DNA of 39,056 nucleotides from Erythrobacter sp. (lineage in GTDB: Bacteria; Pseudomonadota; Alphaproteobacteria; Sphingomonadales; Sphingomonadaceae). Positions 26,043-34,084 of this stretch are shown here, piece by piece. The notes under the pieces are model-generated. The model was not told the origin of the DNA. It saw only the letters and a list, made by a program, of their open reading frames with translations, and searched no databases. Location of the stretch: positions 1 to 39,056 of the forward strand of contig PNKW01000024.1 in the NCBI GenBank assembly GCA_013822695.1. Direction: 5' to 3'. A program made the position numbers and the translations under genes. The stretch's first letter is position 1; each line of letters opens with the position of its first letter.

Positions 26043-26076
26043 ATACCCGCACGTTAGGTTTATGTTCGTGCTGGTT

Positions 26077-26177
26077 CGACCCGCCACCGGACGGGTCGCA
26101 AGGCCGAACGGCCGCCCGCAGGCGCCCGGAGCGCAGCGTAGGAACAGCGCCGAGGACGCACCGGCGGAGGCCGGTGC
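26077..26177 (-). repeat. Structured 3' element, copy 2 (after the small membrane-protein gene)
   Basis: Read on the minus strand, starting five bases after that gene's stop: hairpin GCACCGGC-CTCC-GCCGGTGC (26177-26158), then GTCCTCGGCGCTGTT (26157-26143), then CTGCGGGCG leading into GGCC-GTTC-GGCC (26113-26102), then a hairpin at 26098-26077. Relative to copy 1 the GTTC hairpin has paired C-to-G and G-to-C changes. The 15-base spacer is identical in copy 3 after ctrA. Confidence 0.65.
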
Positions 26178-26182
26178 AAAAC

Positions 26183-26554
26183 CTAAAACACTTCCAGCAA
26201 CATCTTGAAGATCAGCGCCAGGCCGAAGGGCAGGCCGATCGCCATCGCCCACAGCGCAGTCACATCGCGGCGGAATTCGCCCGCCAGCGCCGGGTCGGCC
26301 GCTTCGGCATCGCTGAGCACCGCCCAGCGCTTTTCGTACCAGCGGCACACCGGGATGATCCCGGCGACCAGCACGACCAGTGCCAGATAGGGCAGCGCGG
26401 TCGAGGAGCCCTCGGACAGCGCCTTGACCGTCACGAAGATCTGGAGCGAGGTGTAGGCCAGCAGGCCGTAGGCGACATGGTCGCTCATCGCCTTGCGCCA
26501 GTCGCGCTTGCGCAGGGCGGGCACTGCCGCGGCTTGCTTGTCCGATTTCACCAT
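26183..26554 (-). CDS. Small integral membrane protein of unknown function, 123 aa
   Basis: The start at 26554 (MVKSDKQAAAVPALRKRDWR) gives a basic cytoplasmic N terminus followed by hydrophobic segments at about residues 28-47 (VAYGLLAYTSLQIFVTV), 53-70 (ALPYLALVVLVAGIIPV) and 101-121 (ALWAMAIGLPFGLALIFKML). The open frame extends upstream, but the extra sequence is Cys/Arg-rich and unlikely. No catalytic motif is seen and I do not recognise the family. It stands alone, divergent from lptB and convergent with ppa, and carries structured element copy 2 directly after its stop. Confidence 0.7.
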   Translation of the reverse strand: MVKSDKQAAAVPALRKRDWRKAMSDHVAYGLLAYTSLQIFVTVKALSEGSSTALPYLALVVLVAGIIPVCRWYEKRWAVLSDAEAADPALAGEFRRDVTALWAMAIGLPFGLALIFKMLLEVF

Positions 26555-26796
26555 GCGCGCCGCTCCCCAGTGGCCCCTAGTTATGGTCGCAGTATCGCAA
26601 AGGTGTCCCGAAGTTGCAATAAGCCGCGCGACGACGCAGGATTGTTGCGCGGCGTGCAAGAGGGGCGGGGCAAGCCGCTCTAATCGCGCGGGGTTCTTCG
26701 GCCTGACACCCGATTGCCGCGCGGCTAAGCAAAAATCCTGCCAAACGCACTGCGGCACTTTCCTGTCGCCGCCATGGTGCTAAAGACTCAGGGCAT

Positions 26797-27576
26797 ATGA
26801 GCACCACAACCCTCTCCGACGCCCCGGGCGAGACCACCCCGATCCAGCCGACCGGCAGCGGGCTCGAGGTCATCTCGATCGCCAAGAGCTATGACAAGCG
26901 CTCCGTGCTGACGGACATCTCGTTGAGCGTCGCCAAGGGCGAGGTACTCGGGCTGCTCGGGCCGAACGGGGCGGGCAAGACCACCTGCTTCTATTCGATC
27001 ATGGGGCTGGTGAAGCCGGATTCGGGCCGCATCCTGATGGACGGCGAGGATGTCACCAAGCTGCCGATGTATCGCCGCGCGATCCTCGGCCTTGGCTATC
27101 TGCCGCAGGAAACCAGCATCTTCCGCGGCATGACGGTGGAACAGAACATTTCCTGCGTGCTCGAACTGGTCGAGCCCGACAAGGCCACGCGCGCCAGCGA
27201 ACTGGAGCGGTTGCTCGACGAATTCGGCCTCACGCGCTTGCGCGAAAGCCCTGCAATGGCGCTCTCGGGCGGGGAACGCCGCCGCTGCGAGATCGCCCGC
27301 GCGCTCGCCGCCAAGCCCTCGATCATGCTGCTTGACGAGCCGTTCGCGGGCATCGACCCGCTCTCGATCAGCGATATCCGCGATCTGGTGAAGGACCTGA
27401 AGCAGCGCGGCATCGGGGTGCTGATCACCGACCACAATGTGCGCGAGACGCTCGACATCGTCGATCGCGCCTGCATCATCTATGGCGGGCAGGTGCTGTT
27501 CGCCGGCTCCCCGCAGGAGCTCGTCGCCGACGAGAACGTGCGGCGGCTCTATCTCGGCGAGAGCTTCACGCTGTGA
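26797..27576 (+). CDS. lptB: LPS export ABC transporter ATPase LptB, 259 aa
   Basis: ATPase of the Lpt machine that moves lipopolysaccharide from the inner to the outer membrane. It has Walker A GPNGAGKT (55-62), the Q-loop region LGYLPQETSIFRGMTVEQN characteristic of LptB, signature LSGGE (156-160), Walker B IMLLDE (176-181) and the switch His in ITDHNVRE. Compared with E. coli LptB it has about 20 extra N-terminal residues. rpoN follows on the same strand after a 170-base gap, as in many proteobacteria where lptB-rpoN are neighbours. Confidence 0.96.
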   Translation: MSTTTLSDAPGETTPIQPTGSGLEVISIAKSYDKRSVLTDISLSVAKGEVLGLLGPNGAGKTTCFYSIMGLVKPDSGRILMDGEDVTKLPMYRRAILGLGYLPQETSIFRGMTVEQNISCVLELVEPDKATRASELERLLDEFGLTRLRESPAMALSGGERRRCEIARALAAKPSIMLLDEPFAGIDPLSISDIRDLVKDLKQRGIGVLITDHNVRETLDIVDRACIIYGGQVLFAGSPQELVADENVRRLYLGESFTL

Positions 27577-27634
27577 TTTTCCGGTGGGAGGCGATGTGAC
27601 GATCTTGGGCCGGTCTTGGTCCACCGGGATCCAG

Positions 27635-27706
27635 GCCAGCCCGCGCCCCCGCCCTTCCGCCCTTCAGGATATGATCCCGGGTGGAAGGGCGGGGGAGCGG
27701 GCTGGC
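27635..27706. repeat. Long inverted repeat between lptB and rpoN
   Basis: The 28-base arms 27635-27662 and 27679-27706 are reverse complements except at two positions, around a 16-base centre. The arms are unrelated in sequence to those at 23895-23978, although the architecture is similar. It lies in the lptB-rpoN gap and could end or stabilise the lptB transcript. Confidence 0.7.
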
Positions 27707-27750
27707 CCGGCGCGCAGCATTTTGCGAAGCGAAATGCGGATCGACGCATA

Positions 27751-29250
27751 ATGGCATTGGGCCCCCGCCTCGATATCCGGCAGACGCAATCGCTGGTGAT
27801 GACGCCGCAATTGCAGCAGGCGATCAAGCTGCTGGCGGCCTCCAATCTCGAGATCGAGACCTTCATTTCCGAGGCGCTCGAAGCCAATCCACTGCTCGAT
27901 ACCGGCGGCCCCTCAGACCCCGGCGAGCCCGAGCGGATCGAGATCGCGCCGCCAGCGGGCGAAGGGGCGACCGCCGATCAGCTGATGCTCGCGGGCGGGG
28001 GTGAGGGCGATGCGCCGCTCGATCTCGGATCGGTTGACCGCGATTTCGACACCGGTGACGGCGCGGGGCCGAGCATGCGCGATGCCGAATGGGGCGCGGC
28101 CGCCAGCGGCTCGGGCGGCGACTTCGACGACATGCCCGACTGGGAGCAACTGCGCGCCGCCGACATCACCCTCGCCGAGCATCTCGAAGGCCAGATTGGC
28201 GCGGTTGCCAGCGATCCGCAGACCGCCTTCATCGCGCGCCACATCATCGGCTTGCTGGATGAGGCAGGCTATCTCACCATCCCGCTGGAAGAAGTGGTCG
28301 ATGATCTCGGGGTCGACATCTTCGACGCCAAGGCGGGATTGCGGCTGGTTCAGTCGCTGGACCCCTCGGGCGTGGGCGCGCGCACTCTGGCCGAGTGCAT
28401 CGCGATCCAGGCGCGCGAGGCCGACCGCTATGACCCCTGCATGAAGGCGCTGATCGACAATCTCGATCTGGTCGCGCGCGGGGAGGTCGAAAGATTGAAG
28501 CGCCTGTGCCGGGTCGATGACGAGGATTTCGCCGACATGCTGCGCGAGCTGCGCAGCTACAACCCGCGCCCCGGCCTCGCCTTCGCCCCCGCCGAGACCG
28601 GCACGGTGGTCCCCGATGTCCTCGTCGCCGCCAACGTCGCGGGCGGCTGGGACATCGCGATCAACGAGGACACCCTGCCCAAGCTGATCGTCAACCGCGG
28701 CTATTTCCTCGAACTCAATGCGGGCGCGACCAACAAGGAATCGCAAGGCTGGCTCAAGGAGAAGCTGGCTGACGCGCACTGGCTGATCCGCGCATTGGAC
28801 CAGCGCCAGAAGACCATCCTCAAGACCGCCGCCGAAATCGTGAAGCAACAGGACGGCTTCTTCCGCCGCGGCGTTGCCGAACTGCGACCGCTCACCCTTC
28901 GCGAGGTCGCCGAGCAGATCGGGATGCACGAAAGCACCGTCAGCCGCGTCACCAGCAACAAGTATCTTGCCTGCGCGCGCGGGACGTTCGAGCTGAAATA
29001 CTTCTTCACCAGCGGCGTCGCCTCGGCGGATGGCGAGGGCGCGTCCTCCGCCGCGATCAAGGCCCGGATCAAGGCACTGATCGATGCCGAGACGGCGAAG
29101 AACATCCTCTCCGACCAGCAGCTCGCCGAAATGCTCCAGAAGGAAGGCTTCGATCTCGCGCGGCGCACCGTGGCGAAATACCGCGAGGCGATTGGGCTGG
29201 GGTCGAGCGCGGAGCGGCGGCGGGCGAAGAAGCTTGCGGGGGCATCTTAG
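27751..29250 (+). CDS. rpoN: RNA polymerase sigma-54 factor, 499 aa
   Basis: The ATG at 27751 begins MALGPRLDIRQTQSLVMTPQ, the conserved activator-interacting N terminus; the frame extends upstream only through the inverted repeat. An acidic region II (~60-115) is followed by the core-binding domain, the helix-turn-helix region (LTLREVAEQIGMHESTVSRV) and the RpoN box ARRTVAKYREAIGL near the C terminus. It directs RNA polymerase to -24/-12 promoters and needs enhancer-binding activators. None of those activators is in the window. Confidence 0.97.
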   Translation: MALGPRLDIRQTQSLVMTPQLQQAIKLLAASNLEIETFISEALEANPLLDTGGPSDPGEPERIEIAPPAGEGATADQLMLAGGGEGDAPLDLGSVDRDFDTGDGAGPSMRDAEWGAAASGSGGDFDDMPDWEQLRAADITLAEHLEGQIGAVASDPQTAFIARHIIGLLDEAGYLTIPLEEVVDDLGVDIFDAKAGLRLVQSLDPSGVGARTLAECIAIQAREADRYDPCMKALIDNLDLVARGEVERLKRLCRVDDEDFADMLRELRSYNPRPGLAFAPAETGTVVPDVLVAANVAGGWDIAINEDTLPKLIVNRGYFLELNAGATNKESQGWLKEKLADAHWLIRALDQRQKTILKTAAEIVKQQDGFFRRGVAELRPLTLREVAEQIGMHESTVSRVTSNKYLACARGTFELKYFFTSGVASADGEGASSAAIKARIKALIDAETAKNILSDQQLAEMLQKEGFDLARRTVAKYREAIGLGSSAERRRAKKLAGAS

Positions 29251-29321
29251 CATTTTCCCTCAGGCGACGGGCCAATCCTAAACCCCTAGCCTCGCTTCGA
29301 TTTCGCGCCCGTCCGAGGTGT

Positions 29322-29450
29322 GACTCGAAAGACTCACCTCAAAAAGTTAACGACCTAAACTTCTTATTAACCTTTTTTGGTGAGAAGCAGCGTGGTTAAC
29401 AGACGACAACCTCTCCTAAGCAGGGGTTACCAGGGGTAAGACAGGGGACT
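29322..29450 (+). promoter_or_regulatory. ctrA promoter region with GANTC and TTAAC sites
   Basis: Two GACTC sites (29322-29326, 29331-29335) match the CcrM methylation sequence GANTC. TTAAC half-sites resembling CtrA boxes lie at 29346-29351 (palindromic GTTAAC), 29367-29372 (TTAACC) and 29394-29400 (GGTTAAC). In Caulobacter, ctrA is controlled by methylation state and by CtrA itself, and the same logic is suggested here. Just before the ATG, CAGGGG occurs three times (29421, 29431, 29442), the last acting as ribosome-binding region. Confidence 0.65.
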
Positions 29451-29453
29451 AAG

Positions 29454-30149
29454 ATGCGTGTTCTGCTGATCGAAGACGAACCGACCACTGCCAAGGCGAT
29501 CGAGCTGATGCTCACGACCGAGGGCTTCAACGTCTATTCGACCGACCTCGGCGAAGAGGGTTTGGACCTCGGCAAGCTGTATGACTACGATATCATTCTG
29601 CTCGATTTGAACCTGCCCGACATGCATGGCTATGACGTGCTCAAGAAGCTGCGCGTCGCCAAGGTGCAGACCCCGGTGCTGATCCTTTCGGGCATCAGCG
29701 AAATGGATTCGAAGATCCGCAGCTTCGGCTTCGGCGCTGACGATTACGTCACCAAGCCGTTCCACCGCGAAGAACTGGTCGCCCGCATCTATGCCGTGGT
29801 GCGCCGTTCGAAGGGCCACTCGCAGTCGGTCATCCGCACCGGCAAGCTGGCTGTGAACCTTGACGCCAAGACGGTCGAAGTCGACGGCAGCCGCGTGCAC
29901 CTCACCGGCAAGGAATATGCGATGCTCGAGCTGCTCTCGCTTCGCAAGGGCACCACGCTGACCAAGGAAATGTTCCTCAACCACCTCTACGGCGGGATGG
30001 ACGAGCCCGAGCTCAAGATCATCGACGTGTTCATCTGCAAGCTGCGCAAGAAGCTGTCGCTGGCCTGCGGCGGGGACAACTACATCGAGACCGTGTGGGG
30101 CCGCGGCTACGTGCTGCGCGACAGCGAGACCGAGGTCGAAGCGGCGTAA
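29454..30149 (+). CDS. ctrA: Cell-cycle response regulator CtrA, 231 aa
   Basis: OmpR-type response regulator. The receiver domain (1-~118) has the acidic pair IEDE and phosphoacceptor Asp51 ([15 protein letters not shown]). The C-terminal winged helix contains the near-invariant CtrA helices ([17 protein letters not shown], then [18 protein letters not shown]). The protein ends in EAA, like the C-terminal Ala-Ala that targets Caulobacter CtrA to ClpXP. It controls division, motility and other functions in alphaproteobacteria. Structured element copy 3 begins ten bases after the stop. Confidence 0.98.
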   Translation: MRVLLIEDEPTTAKAIELMLTTEGFNVYSTDLGEEGLDLGKLYDYDIILLDLNLPDMHGYDVLKKLRVAKVQTPVLILSGISEMDSKIRSFGFGADDYVTKPFHREELVARIYAVVRRSKGHSQSVIRTGKLAVNLDAKTVEVDGSRVHLTGKEYAMLELLSLRKGTTLTKEMFLNHLYGGMDEPELKIIDVFICKLRKKLSLACGGDNYIETVWGRGYVLRDSETEVEAA

Positions 30150-30159
30150 CTGGCTTTTC

Positions 30160-30254
30160 GAGGGCGCCTCCGCGCCCTCGTCCTCGGCGCTGTTTCAAGC
30201 CCTGCGGGCTTGAGCGCCTGCGGCTCGCGCCGTGCGCTCGCGGCCCTTTGGGCC
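30160..30254 (+). repeat. Structured 3' element, copy 3 (after ctrA)
   Basis: In the sense direction of ctrA: hairpin GAGGGCGC-CTCC-GCGCCCTC (30160-30179), GTCCTCGGCGCTGTT (30180-30194, identical to copy 2), CAAGCCC-TGC-GGGCTTG (30196-30212), GCGCCTGCGG (30214-30223), and GGCCC-TTT-GGGCC (30242-30254). It has the same order of loops and spacers as copies 1 and 2, with different stems. Confidence 0.65.
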
Positions 30255-30281
30255 GGGTCGCCGCACTGGAGTGAATTTGAG

Positions 30282-30312
30282 CGCCCGGGGTGGTCATGCG
30301 CCGGGCGTTTTT
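30282..30312 (+). terminator. Rho-independent terminator just upstream of trmB
   Basis: CGCCCGG (30282-30288) pairs with CCGGGCG (30301-30307), followed by TTTTT. It ends 13 bases before the trmB ATG. It should stop the ctrA transcript. Any promoter for trmB upstream of it would have to read through, which leaves room for attenuation-like control or a promoter inside the hairpin region. Confidence 0.7.
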
Positions 30313-30325
30313 CTATGGGCGCCCC

Positions 30326-31027
30326 ATGACGGCATTCAAGGAAGGCGACCCGACCACCATCGCGCGGCTCTATGGTCGCAGCGTCGGCAAGAAGTTGCGG
30401 ACCTATCAGCAGGGGCTGGTCGACAATCTCCTGCCGCAGATCGCCGTGCCTGCCGAGGGGCCGGTGACGAGCGAGGGGCTGTTCGGCGATTCGCGCCCGC
30501 TGCATTTCGAGATCGGCTTCGGCGGGGGCGAACATCTCGCCTACCGTGCAGACCTCCTCCCCGATCACGGCTTCATCGGCGCCGAGCCCTTCGTCAACGG
30601 GGTGGCGCAGGCGCTCACCCATGTCGCCGACCAGCGCCTCGCCAACATCCGGCTGCATCATGGTGATGCGCTCGAGGTCCTCCAGCGCATCCCCGACGGG
30701 GCGCTGACGATGCTCTACCTGCTCCACCCCGACCCCTGGCCCAAGGCGCGCCACGCCAAGCGGCGGATGATGAACGACGGGCCGGTGCGGCTGTTCGCGC
30801 AGAAGCTGAAGCCCGGCGACGAATTCCGGTTCGGCACCGATCACGCGGTCTACCTGCGCCACGCGCTGATGGTGATGCAGCGCCACACGGACCTGTTCGA
30901 GTGGGTGGTGGAGAAGCCTTCAGACTGGCAGGTGAGGCCGTCAGGCTGGCCCGAGACCCGCTATGAGCACAAGGCGCGGACGGTTTATGGTCATGAGGTG
31001 TGGTATATGAGATTTCGCCGCCGTTGA
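30326..31027 (+). CDS. trmB: tRNA (guanine46-N7)-methyltransferase, 233 aa
   Basis: The start MTAFKEGDPTTIARLYGR matches the usual alphaproteobacterial N terminus; the longer frame from 30290 would begin inside the terminator. The SAM-binding region is FEIGFGGGEHLAYRA. The TrmB catalytic segment LLHPDPWPKARHAKRRM and the C-terminal TRYEHKARTVYGHEVWYM are present. It methylates G46 in the tRNA variable loop. In many relatives trmB follows metK; here it has been separated and sits behind ctrA. Confidence 0.95.
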   Translation: MTAFKEGDPTTIARLYGRSVGKKLRTYQQGLVDNLLPQIAVPAEGPVTSEGLFGDSRPLHFEIGFGGGEHLAYRADLLPDHGFIGAEPFVNGVAQALTHVADQRLANIRLHHGDALEVLQRIPDGALTMLYLLHPDPWPKARHAKRRMMNDGPVRLFAQKLKPGDEFRFGTDHAVYLRHALMVMQRHTDLFEWVVEKPSDWQVRPSGWPETRYEHKARTVYGHEVWYMRFRRR

Positions 31028-31620
31028 TGCGCCAGAGCCATAGATTACCGCCGCTTCTACTCTAACTCACTACGATATATAAATTTTTCGGCGAAACCTG
31101 TCATTGCCTGATGATTACTTTTATCCGGTTGGATCATAAGGTCTTTTGCTTCGCTCCAGTTTGTTGCAAGTTCAGCGCGTTGACGCTCAAAAGTCCGAAA
31201 GTGGGACCTACCAGCCATAGCCCCGCGACATGCTGAACGGCAGTTCCTCCGCCAAGAGCCGACACACCGGTTTCGCCCGACTCGCCCCGCAATGCGGCTG
31301 CAAGCGAGCTGGTTGCTGAAAAGCGAGTCTTGGCTGAACACTATGCTGAAGTGGAGGGCCATCATTCGGCCAGTGAGCACGAGTGATGACGAAGCTGAAC
31401 TACACAACCGCATCTCACATGCAAAAACAAGCCTGTTCGCCCTTTGTTTCGCCTCAGATGACTGCAACAAGCCGCGCTACGGGCATGCGCCGCCCTGTGC
31501 GTTGATTTACTCGGCGAGTGAATGAGCCGATGGCCGCGGTTGCTCCCCATAACCTTAACTAGCTTGCCGAAGCCCGACGTTGTGAAACCAACCCCGAAGC
31601 TGGCCCTCGCACCGTTGGGG
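31028..31620. other. AT-rich stretch without a convincing gene
   Basis: About 590 bases between trmB and the lipoprotein hydrolase gene are clearly poorer in GC than the window (23 of 60 at 31081-31140, 29 of 60 at 31141-31200 and 31381-31440). Short open frames exist on both strands, but they are Cys/Ser/Arg-rich or lack start signals. One plus-strand frame from about 31235 to 31387 ends in the protein-like KRVLAEHYAEVEGHHSASEHE and may be the 3' relic of a gene. I see no terminal inverted repeats or transposase motif. Confidence 0.45.
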
Positions 31621-32667
31621 TCAGGGAGCGAACAGCATGTGCACCCAGACCGGCCGGTACAGCGGCTGCCCGTCTGCTGCGAGCGGCGTGACGCTGTCGA
31701 CGGCGGGCGCACCATGCTGGGGCGAGGCGGTGGGGCCGGTCGGGTTGGGGTTGGGCGGCGCGCTGGTCACCAGCTGGCGTGAGCCATCGAACGGCGGGCT
31801 GCGGCCATCGACCGACACCTGTCCACCAAACGCGCCGAGACCGATCGCCTCCCAATTGCGGGTGTTTCCACCTACCGGGGCAAGGGGATCTGCGGTGTGT
31901 GTAAAGCCGAACTGATCGCCAGCCGGGGTGATATTCGGGCGCGCGGTCCACAAAGCGGATTGGCCTGCGGCGGGACCGGGATCATTGGGGCCGGAGAACA
32001 TGCCGATGCGCAGCAAGCGGACTTCCTTGCCGAGAAATCCTGCCAGCCCTGCCCCTTGCGAGTGTCCGGCAACTGCGATCCGGCTCCAGTCCGGTTGGCC
32101 GCTCACCAGATATTGGCCCCAGCCCTCGCTGGGAAAGCTGCGGTCGAGGAAGGCGATAAGATCGATCAAACGGCCGATGACCGAATTCACCCGGTTGACG
32201 CTGACCAGCGGGCTGGTGTCCTGCCCAGTGAGAATTTCGTTGCGGACTTCGCCTGAGCAGTCCGGGCGGGTGGAGCCGGTGCAGAGGGTGACGATGGCAT
32301 CGTCATTGGGGTAGGCCAACCCGATCGCATGATAACCTTCCTGCGCGCCGGTGCGGGCAATCAACCGATAGACGCGCGGCGGTGCGTCGGTGCCGGGCAG
32401 CATCACGAACAGGCGGTTGCGGCGGTTGGTGCCGGGGACAAAGATCTGGTGGTTCGCAAGGCCGGTCACCAGACCGCTCGCCACAGTCCGGGGATCGACC
32501 TCCCGTTCGGTCACGGCGACGGGAGAGGGCGTAGGCGTAGGGCTTGGCGAAGGGCTGGGGGTTGGGGTCATTGTCACCGGCGGTGGGGCCGTTACCGGTG
32601 AATCGCCGCCGCAAGCAGCAAGGCAAGCTGCTGTGCCAGCCAACAGGATGCTTCGGAAAATCATCAT
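31621..32667 (-). CDS. Lipoprotein alpha/beta hydrolase (BPSS1187-like), 348 aa
   Basis: The start at 32667 (MMIFRSILLAGTAACLAAC) has AAAAGGG eight bases upstream and gives a lipobox LAAC. A Thr/Pro/Ser spacer follows (TPTPSPSPSPTPTPSP). The hydrolase domain contains the nucleophile elbow GHSQG in SRIAVAGHSQGAGLAGFLG and a late FTHTADPLAPVGG that may carry the catalytic His/Asp. Cys pairs (LCTGSTRPDCSG) could form a disulphide outside the cell. The family's substrate is unknown. It lies 88 bases beyond the stop of the TolC-like gene on the same strand and may belong to the secretion locus or only adjoin it. Confidence 0.75.
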   Translation of the reverse strand: MMIFRSILLAGTAACLAACGGDSPVTAPPPVTMTPTPSPSPSPTPTPSPVAVTEREVDPRTVASGLVTGLANHQIFVPGTNRRNRLFVMLPGTDAPPRVYRLIARTGAQEGYHAIGLAYPNDDAIVTLCTGSTRPDCSGEVRNEILTGQDTSPLVSVNRVNSVIGRLIDLIAFLDRSFPSEGWGQYLVSGQPDWSRIAVAGHSQGAGLAGFLGKEVRLLRIGMFSGPNDPGPAAGQSALWTARPNITPAGDQFGFTHTADPLAPVGGNTRNWEAIGLGAFGGQVSVDGRSPPFDGSRQLVTSAPPNPNPTGPTASPQHGAPAVDSVTPLAADGQPLYRPVWVHMLFAP

Positions 32668-32755
32668 GAAAATGACCCTTTTGTTGATTTTGAACGTGCC
32701 CTCCCTTGCCAACGCCGCAGACCCGGCAACCCTTCGCAGGAAAGGAAAAAAATCG

Positions 32756-34084
32756 CTAATCGGAAGGCCCGTAGACAGGCTCGCTCGGCAAAGGCGCTGC
32801 CGGTTGCAACCGGCCCGTCAGCGCTTGAAGCAGCGCGATCTCGCGCAATAAGGCGAAACGGGCCGTAACCGCCTCGATTCGCACGGATTCGAGTTCCAGC
32901 CGGTCTTCAACCAGATCGGGAAGGGTGCGAAGCCCTTCGGCGAACTCGCTTTCGGCGGCCGTGAACTGTTCGGCTTGCCGTGCCACCACCTGTTCGCGCT
33001 GTGCCAATTGCCCGCGCAGCGAGACGATCCGCCGAGCCGCCACTTCTACCTGTTCGGCGATGTCCAGCCGCAAGCGCTGAAGCTCACTGCTGCGGGCCTG
33101 AACATCGGCGGCGCCGCGCAGCTGATCGGCTTGCAATCGACCACCCGTGACAAGCGGAATGGTCACATCGATCCCCACCCGTTCACGCAGGCCAAACTCG
33201 CCGCCGACGACATTGTCCCGCGCATAGGAGGCGATCCCCACCACCTCGATCACTGGCAGCCGGTTACGGCGTGCGCGCTGCGCCTGCGCCTCCTCGGCCG
33301 CAAGTTGCTGGGTCGCAGCGCCGATCCGGGGGTTGGCGGTGAGCGCGGCGTCCACCGCCTCGACGATGCCCGTGTCAGGCGTGGCACCAAGCTGTGCGAG
33401 GGCCCCGGAGCAGAGCGGCGCGAGGGTGCCGATCTGGCGCGACAATGCAGCGGACAGGCGATCCCGTTCGAAGGCCAATTCCAGCCGATCCGCCGCTGCA
33501 TCGGCCAGTCGCGCTTCGATTTCGGCCAGTTCGGAGCGGGTCGCCCCGCCCAGCGCGAGTGCCTCGGCCACGCCCGAGCGTTCGCGGGCGAAATAGGCTT
33601 CACGCTCGGCGGTCACTTCCATCCTTGCGGCAATCTCGGCCATCCCGATCAGCGCCAGCATGGTATCGAGCGCAGCCTCGGTGCGCGCATTGGCGACATC
33701 GAACCCGCGCGCTGCCAGCGCCGCCCGGGCGCTGCGCTTTTCCAGCCCGCCGATCCCGAAGTCGAACACCCGCTGCGACAGCCGCAAGCCGGCCGAGTTT
33801 TCCAGACCCGCCCCCGTGAGATTATTGTCCCCGGCCTGGGTGCGCAGAAAGGTGGAGAGCTGTGGGCGTGCGGTCGACTTCGCCGCGCGAAGATCGGCCT
33901 CGGCGCGGGATGCCTGAGCCGTCGCCAGACCGATTTCCGGGCTGCGTGCAAGCGCCAGCGCAATCGCACTGTCAAACGTCAGGCAGGTGCCGTCCTCGCC
34001 GGACTGCTCGGCTTGGGCTGGGGGCGGGGAAGCATTGGCGAGGAGCAGTGTTGCGCCCGCGACCCACGAAAAGGCGGCGCGCAT
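32756..34084 (-). CDS. TolC-family outer-membrane channel protein, 442 aa
   Basis: A signal peptide (residues 1-25, ending AQAEQ) is followed by two repeats of the TolC-type coiled-coil/beta pattern (LTFDSAIALALARSPEIGLA, later AVDAALTANPRIGAATQQLAA). Long Ala/Glu/Arg-rich helices match a trimeric periplasmic tunnel. As the last gene of the trio its job is the outer-membrane exit of the type I secretion system. The ATG overlaps the HlyD-like stop (TGATG at 34082-34086). Confidence 0.92.
   Translation of the reverse strand: MRAAFSWVAGATLLLANASPPPAQAEQSGEDGTCLTFDSAIALALARSPEIGLATAQASRAEADLRAAKSTARPQLSTFLRTQAGDNNLTGAGLENSAGLRLSQRVFDFGIGGLEKRSARAALAARGFDVANARTEAALDTMLALIGMAEIAARMEVTAEREAYFARERSGVAEALALGGATRSELAEIEARLADAAADRLELAFERDRLSAALSRQIGTLAPLCSGALAQLGATPDTGIVEAVDAALTANPRIGAATQQLAAEEAQAQRARRNRLPVIEVVGIASYARDNVVGGEFGLRERVGIDVTIPLVTGGRLQADQLRGAADVQARSSELQRLRLDIAEQVEVAARRIVSLRGQLAQREQVVARQAEQFTAAESEFAEGLRTLPDLVEDRLELESVRIEAVTARFALLREIALLQALTGRLQPAAPLPSEPVYGPSD

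Noticed and set aside
31057..31470. 137-codon minus-strand frame in the AT-rich gap
   Set aside because: Cys/Ser/Arg-rich composition, no start signal and no family resemblance; only the tail looks faintly protein-like.
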